Assembly: GCA_030680575.1 (NCBI GenBank)
Contig: JAUXVI010000053.1
Location: 47,514 to 111,513, forward strand
Reading direction: 5' to 3'
Length of the DNA: 64,000 nt
Origin: Hylemonella sp.
Lineage (GTDB): Bacteria; Pseudomonadota; Gammaproteobacteria; Burkholderiales; Burkholderiaceae_C
Under the pieces are notes generated by a model, which saw only the letters and a program-made list of their open reading frames with translations, made no database searches and was not told where the DNA came from. Both the position numbers and the translations under genes were made by a program. This document shows positions 60,602 through 64,000 of the stretch, one piece after another; the stretch's first letter is position 1; every line of letters starts with the position of its first letter.

Positions 60602-62140
60602 TCAGGCAGCCATCACGCGGTTCTTGCCGGCGCGCTTGGCCAGGTACATCGCCCGGTCGGCCCGCTGGATCGCCTCCAGCCCGGCCTCGTCGGGCTCAAA
60701 CTGCGCCACACCGGCGCTGAAGGTGATCAGGATCTTCTCGTTGCCGTCAAGGAAAAAACGTCGGGTCAGCTCGCGCTGCAGGCGCGTCATGGCCTCCACA
60801 CCCTTGTCCAGTGGCGTGTCGGGCAGCAGGAGGACGAACTCTTCGCCGCCATAACGCGCCAGCGAATCCTGTGGCCGCATGCACTCGCGTGCCACCGTGG
60901 CCAGATGCGTCAATGCCGCATCGCCGGCGGCATGCCCCCGCTCGTCATTGATCTTCTTGAAGTTGTCGATATCGAGCAAGGCCACGCACAGCGGGCTGTC
61001 GCGCCGCTGCATGCCTGACATTTCGCGATGCAGCGCCTCGTCCAGGCCCTGGCGGTTGAGAGCGCCGGTCAGCGTGTCGTGCCGTGCCTGGGCGCTGACA
61101 CGATCCAGCTCCCGGTGCAGCTTGACCAGTTCGGCCTCGGTCGCCTGCGTTTTCTCGCGCATGGCCTGCAGTTCGTCGCGCACCGTCAGCGATTCGTTTG
61201 CCATGACCCGCGTGGCACCGATGACCTCCTTGAGTACCGGGGCAATCTCCTCGATGCTCTTGGCCTGTTCAATCAGGCTCACGCTTTCTTCCATCTTGCC
61301 GTGAAAGCTGCTGCTCGACTCGGTCATCTGCGACAGGCGCTCGACGAAGATGGCCAGCATGCTGCGCAGCTCTTCCTGTGCCTCCATCGCACGGCCCTTG
61401 GCCTCGGTCTGCTTGAAGATCACATCCTTGAGGCGACGCTCCACATCGTCGAGACGGCGCAAGGTCAGGGGCGGCGAAGCCGCTTCCATCAGGGCATCGG
61501 TCTGGCCCTTGAGCCAGCTGTCGTCCACGCTCAGCTCGCCAATGTTCTCGATGATCAGATGGAGCAGCTTGAGCAGCGTGGCCTTGATCTCGGCCTGGTC
61601 TTCTGCCGCAAACGACAGGCGATGGCTGAAATTGGCCAGCAAGGTCTTGATGCCAATCACATCCGCTGCCGGATCACGCAGCGTCTGCAGCAGCTTGTCG
61701 ACCTGTTCCTGAAACCGGGCATCATCGTTGCCAAGCGCCGGCAGGCTGTACTCCACCATGCGGGCAATCTGCTCCATGAACCCGGCCGTGAACGCAGGGA
61801 CGGATGCGATCGGCGCCACCGGCTCGGGTGCGGTCTCGCTGGGCGTGCCGCCGGGCAAGGAAAAACCGGCGTAACCCACCAGGGCGTTTTGCACACCCTG
61901 CCAGTTGCGCTGGCCAATGGCGTATTCCAGTAATCCCTTCTGCTTTTGCTGGCCTGGGTTCTTGGTCGGCAAAGACTGCGCAATCTGGCGCAACGGTTCT
62001 TCCGGAAAGGGCTGGATGTGCGGTACGCCGGCAATCTCGTTGTAGATCGACTGGTAGTTGACCGGCGTTGGCAGCAGCTTTTTGGCGGTCAGCTGCTTGA
62101 GCGTTTCACGCGCAATTTCAAAAGGTTTTTTGTCGGTCAT
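60602..62140 (-). CDS. Cytosolic GGDEF diguanylate cyclase with long helical N-terminus
   Basis: A 512-residue protein without TM helices. The first 330 residues are mostly helical (IARETLKQLTAKKLLPTPVNYQSIYNEIAGVP at the start, and a coiled coil from about 280 to 340, REKTQATEAELVKLHRELDRVSAQ), then GGDEF with LTGALNRQGLDEALHREM, active site ARYGGEEFVLLLPD and I-site RPQD. Cyclic di-GMP synthesis regulated by the N-terminal domain is expected. I know similar proteins in Burkholderiales but no defined ligand. Start 62140 with GGATGG upstream; 62146 also possible. Confidence 0.9.
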   Translation of the reverse strand: MTDKKPFEIARETLKQLTAKKLLPTPVNYQSIYNEIAGVPHIQPFPEEPLRQIAQSLPTKNPGQQKQKGLLEYAIGQRNWQGVQNALVGYAGFSLPGGTPSETAPEPVAPIASVPAFTAGFMEQIARMVEYSLPALGNDDARFQEQVDKLLQTLRDPAADVIGIKTLLANFSHRLSFAAEDQAEIKATLLKLLHLIIENIGELSVDDSWLKGQTDALMEAASPPLTLRRLDDVERRLKDVIFKQTEAKGRAMEAQEELRSMLAIFVERLSQMTESSSSFHGKMEESVSLIEQAKSIEEIAPVLKEVIGATRVMANESLTVRDELQAMREKTQATEAELVKLHRELDRVSAQARHDTLTGALNRQGLDEALHREMSGMQRRDSPLCVALLDIDNFKKINDERGHAAGDAALTHLATVARECMRPQDSLARYGGEEFVLLLPDTPLDKGVEAMTRLQRELTRRFFLDGNEKILITFSAGVAQFEPDEAGLEAIQRADRAMYLAKRAGKNRVMAA

Positions 62141-62287
62141 GGCCATCCGTTCGGATATCGCTACCCGGCAAGGCCGCACAGGCACGCCGGGGATTGGAAA
62201 TGATTATGCGGGCATCCCACACTGGCGACAACGTCCATTGTCGTCGTCCAGCGTTCAGCCAAGCCGCGTTCTTGCGCCACGGTTGAT

Positions 62288-62899
62288 TCAAACCTGTGCG
62301 AGCCGCGCCAGCAGCCCTGGGATGGCTGCTTTGCCGGTACGCTGCAGCGCCATCAACAAGGCATGGTCTGGCTTGGCAACGCCGTAACGGGTTCGCAGGT
62401 CGTGCAGGATGCGGTCCAGCAATGCCGCCGCCATCTCGGCATCCGCCAGCGCTCGGTGAGCGGCACCCGTGCGTGGCAGCCGGTGGTAATCCACCAGCGA
62501 ACCAAGTTTGTGATTGGGCGCTTGCGGGTAGAGCCGGCGCGAGACCAGCAGGGTGCAGGCAAAAGGGTGCGGTGCCGGCAAGCCCAGACGGCACAATTCG
62601 GCCGCCCAGAACTTGCGGTCAAACGCCGCGTTGTGCGCCACCAGCGGCGTGCTGCCGACAAAGCGGCTGGCCTCGGCCATGACCTCGGCCGCATCGGGAG
62701 CCGCTGCCACCATGGCATTGCTGATACCGGTGAGCTGGGTGATGAAGGACGGAATCCGCACGCCGGCATTCATCAAGCTCTGGAAGCGGTCCACCACGCG
62801 ATCCCCCTCCATCACCACAATCGCCACCTCGGTCGCGCGGTCGCCCTGATCGGGCGAAATGCCGGTGGTCTCGAAGTCGATGACGGCAAAGGCACTCAT
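62288..62899 (-). CDS. DnaQ-like 3'-5' exonuclease (DEDDh)
   Basis: A 203-residue exonuclease of the DEDDh group. ExoI: VIDFETTGISPDQGDRATEVA (Asp-Glu). ExoII: VAHNAAFDRKFW. ExoIII: HRALADAEMAA (catalytic His and last Asp). Length and form fit PolC-/DnaQ-type proofreading homologues that act alone. The exact role (proofreading, oligoribonuclease or other) is undetermined; a single-domain DNA or RNA exonuclease is safe. It is separated from yjdM by 13 bases on the same strand and may be in an operon with gyrB. Confidence 0.93.
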   Translation of the reverse strand: MSAFAVIDFETTGISPDQGDRATEVAIVVMEGDRVVDRFQSLMNAGVRIPSFITQLTGISNAMVAAAPDAAEVMAEASRFVGSTPLVAHNAAFDRKFWAAELCRLGLPAPHPFACTLLVSRRLYPQAPNHKLGSLVDYHRLPRTGAAHRALADAEMAAALLDRILHDLRTRYGVAKPDHALLMALQRTGKAAIPGLLARLAQV

Positions 62900-62912
62900 G
62901 CCGGGCCGCAGC

Positions 62913-63278
62913 TCAGGCTTTTTTCAGGAAACAGGCCTTGAGCATGAAGGCACCCTGATCGGTTTTGCAATCGACCTCATGGTCGCCGGCATCTGCCGGC
63001 AAACGGATGCTTTTGACCTTGGTGCCCTTCTTGAGCACGATGGACGAACCCTTGACCTTCAGGTCCTTGATCAGGATGACCGCATCACCATCGACCAGCG
63101 GATTGCCATTGGCATCGCGAACCACGCCATCACCGCTTTCGGCCGCGTCGTTCTCATCAGCGGAGGCCACCATGGGCCATTCGAAACCGCAGTCCGGGCA
63201 GACGTAGTTGTCGCCGTCCGGGTAGGTGTTTTCCAGGCCGCACTGGGGGCAGGCCGGTAGCGTGTCAGTCATGCTCAT
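62913..63278 (-). CDS. yjdM: Zinc-ribbon protein YjdM (PhnA family)
   Basis: A 121-residue PhnA/YjdM homologue with a zinc ribbon (CPQCGLENTYPDGDNYVCPDCGFEW) followed by the PhnA C-terminal domain (RDANGNPLVDGDAVILIKDLKVKGSSIVLKKGTKVKSIRL). Despite an old name, a role in alkylphosphonate use is not established. The start at 63278 was chosen between ATGs at 63278 and 63272. It follows gyrB directly (gap 5 bases), so gyrB transcription probably continues into it. Confidence 0.92.
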   Translation of the reverse strand: MSMTDTLPACPQCGLENTYPDGDNYVCPDCGFEWPMVASADENDAAESGDGVVRDANGNPLVDGDAVILIKDLKVKGSSIVLKKGTKVKSIRLPADAGDHEVDCKTDQGAFMLKACFLKKA

Positions 63279-63283
63279 GCCGC

Positions 63284-64000
63284 TCAAACGTCGATGTTGC
63301 CGGCACGCAGCGCATTGGCCTCGATGAACTCGCGGCGCGGCTCCACTTCGTCGCCCATCAGCATGGTGAACACGCGATCGGCCTCGATGGCATCGTCGAT
63401 CTGGACCCGCAGCAGACGTCGAACGGTCGGGTCCATGGTGGTTTCCCAGAGCTGCGCGGGGTTCATCTCGCCCAGGCCTTTGTAGCGCTGGCGGCTGGTG
63501 GTGCGCTCGGCTTCGGTGATAAGCCAGCGCATGGCCACGCGGAAGTCGGCCACTTTTTCTTCGCGCTGCTTTTCGCCTTCGCCGCGCATGACCTTGGCGC
63601 CGTCGCCCAACAGGCCCCGGAAGGTTTCTGCAGCGGTGGCGAGAGCCGCGTAGTCGGCGCCGTGCACGAAGTCCTGCGTGAGCACGCTGCTCTTGATGTT
63701 GCCGTGGTGCCGGCGGCTGATGCGCAGGATGGGCTTGTCGGTGCGCACGTCGAACTCGGCGGCCACTTCGGCGGGCACGCCAGTGGTGCTGAGTTCGCGC
63801 AGCTTGGCCTGCAGTGCGATGGCGCTGGCCTCTGCCTGCTCCACGCTGTCGAGGTTGAGCGAGACGCCATCGGCGATCGCGCGCAGGGCCTCGGCGTCCA
63901 TGAAGCTGGAAAGGCGCGCAATCACGTTCTCGGCGATCTGGTGCTTGCGCGCCAGCTCGCCCAGGGTGTCGCCACTCAGGGTGGTCTGCGTGACGCCGCC
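63284..64000 (-). CDS. gyrB: DNA gyrase subunit B, C-terminal portion (gene cut by window edge)
   Basis: The frame is open at the window edge; 238 codons of the C-terminal part are visible. [22 protein letters not shown] is the conserved TOPRIM-side GyrB block, and [24 protein letters not shown] is the family C-terminus. The ATP-binding and TOPRIM domains lie beyond the edge. Presence of gyrB here, transcribed leftward, suggests dnaA-dnaN-gyrB just right of the window, close to the replication origin. Certain by sequence. Confidence 0.98.
   Translation of the reverse strand, partial: GGVTQTTLSGDTLGELARKHQIAENVIARLSSFMDAEALRAIADGVSLNLDSVEQAEASAIALQAKLRELSTTGVPAEVAAEFDVRTDKPILRISRRHHGNIKSSVLTQDFVHGADYAALATAAETFRGLLGDGAKVMRGEGEKQREEKVADFRVAMRWLITEAERTTSRQRYKGLGEMNPAQLWETTMDPTVRRLLRVQIDDAIEADRVFTMLMGDEVEPRREFIEANALRAGNIDV

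Overview
The window looks like a chromosomal segment of a GC-rich betaproteobacterium, most likely Burkholderiales, family Comamonadaceae (Rhodoferax/Polaromonas/Hydrogenophaga-like). This rests on gene content (DUF2242, DUF2189, DUF2788, NnrU, PduO-type adenosyltransferase, acetoacetyl-CoA synthetase beside a TetR gene), on codon use, and on two families of short palindromic repeats that I associate with this family. No rRNA, tRNA, CRISPR array, IS element or prophage is visible. Coding density is high and only one gap exceeds 300 bases (18270-18911).

The segment appears origin-proximal. It ends on the right inside gyrB (63284-64000, minus strand). At 15-22 kb it carries mnmG-rsmG-LysE-parA-hydrolase-parB with four parS-like 16-mers (18335, 18982, 19904, 20129), three of them inside the rsmG and mnmG coding sequences. 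dnaA/dnaN and oriC would be expected beyond the right edge.

Layout: (1) 1-9.6 kb, metabolism: a cut GGDEF gene, aacS with a divergent TetR regulator, alpha/beta hydrolase, divergent upp/uraA (pyrimidine salvage), corrinoid adenosyltransferase, an FAD-linked D-lactate-type dehydrogenase and a DUF2306 protein. (2) 9.7-15.3 kb: small enzymes, a pair of secreted proteins sharing an N-terminal two-cysteine module, and a tightly overlapping minus-strand string (methyltransferase, AT-rich NYN nuclease, EamA exporter, DUF2242 lipoprotein). (3) 15.3-24 kb: the partition/RNA-modification block, then a CHASE-PAS-GGDEF protein. (4) 24.1-32.4 kb: an uptake-and-catabolism locus, with an aldehyde dehydrogenase and a Liv-type ABC importer (livF/G/M/H/K order) divergent from an AraC regulator and a class II aldolase. 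(5) 32.5-36.3 kb: AsmA-like protein, MFS transporter and old-yellow-enzyme ene-reductase. (6) 36.3-56.9 kb: a metal-efflux island. Operon I (adaptor, RND pump, PII-like DUF3240, TolC-type channel; minus) and operon II (channel, adaptor, RND pump; plus) flank an OprB-type porin and a two-component system. A hemerythrin and a chemoreceptor follow, then a copper module in which copA diverges from copZ-cueR across two identical CueR-type operators. (7) 57-64 kb: DUF2892, pirin, Spy-like protein, DUF2189, DUF2788, NnrU, a diguanylate cyclase, a DnaQ-like exonuclease, YjdM and gyrB.

The most notable features are two interspersed repeat families. Family A is about 55 bases (best copies at 16771, 21678, 32455, 48263 and 57202; also 7049 and possibly 2346). 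Family B is about 75-90 bases (29167, 59916 and, inside copA, 54393). Copies of both families lie in frame inside genes and add low-complexity peptide to proteins (the RND adaptor, the copper ATPase and possibly AacS); another family A copy supplies the last codons of the AsmA-like gene. Also notable are the perfect 28-bp inverted duplication of the CueR operator, with a probably leaderless copA mRNA, and parS sites that force a VSRET peptide into MnmG twice.
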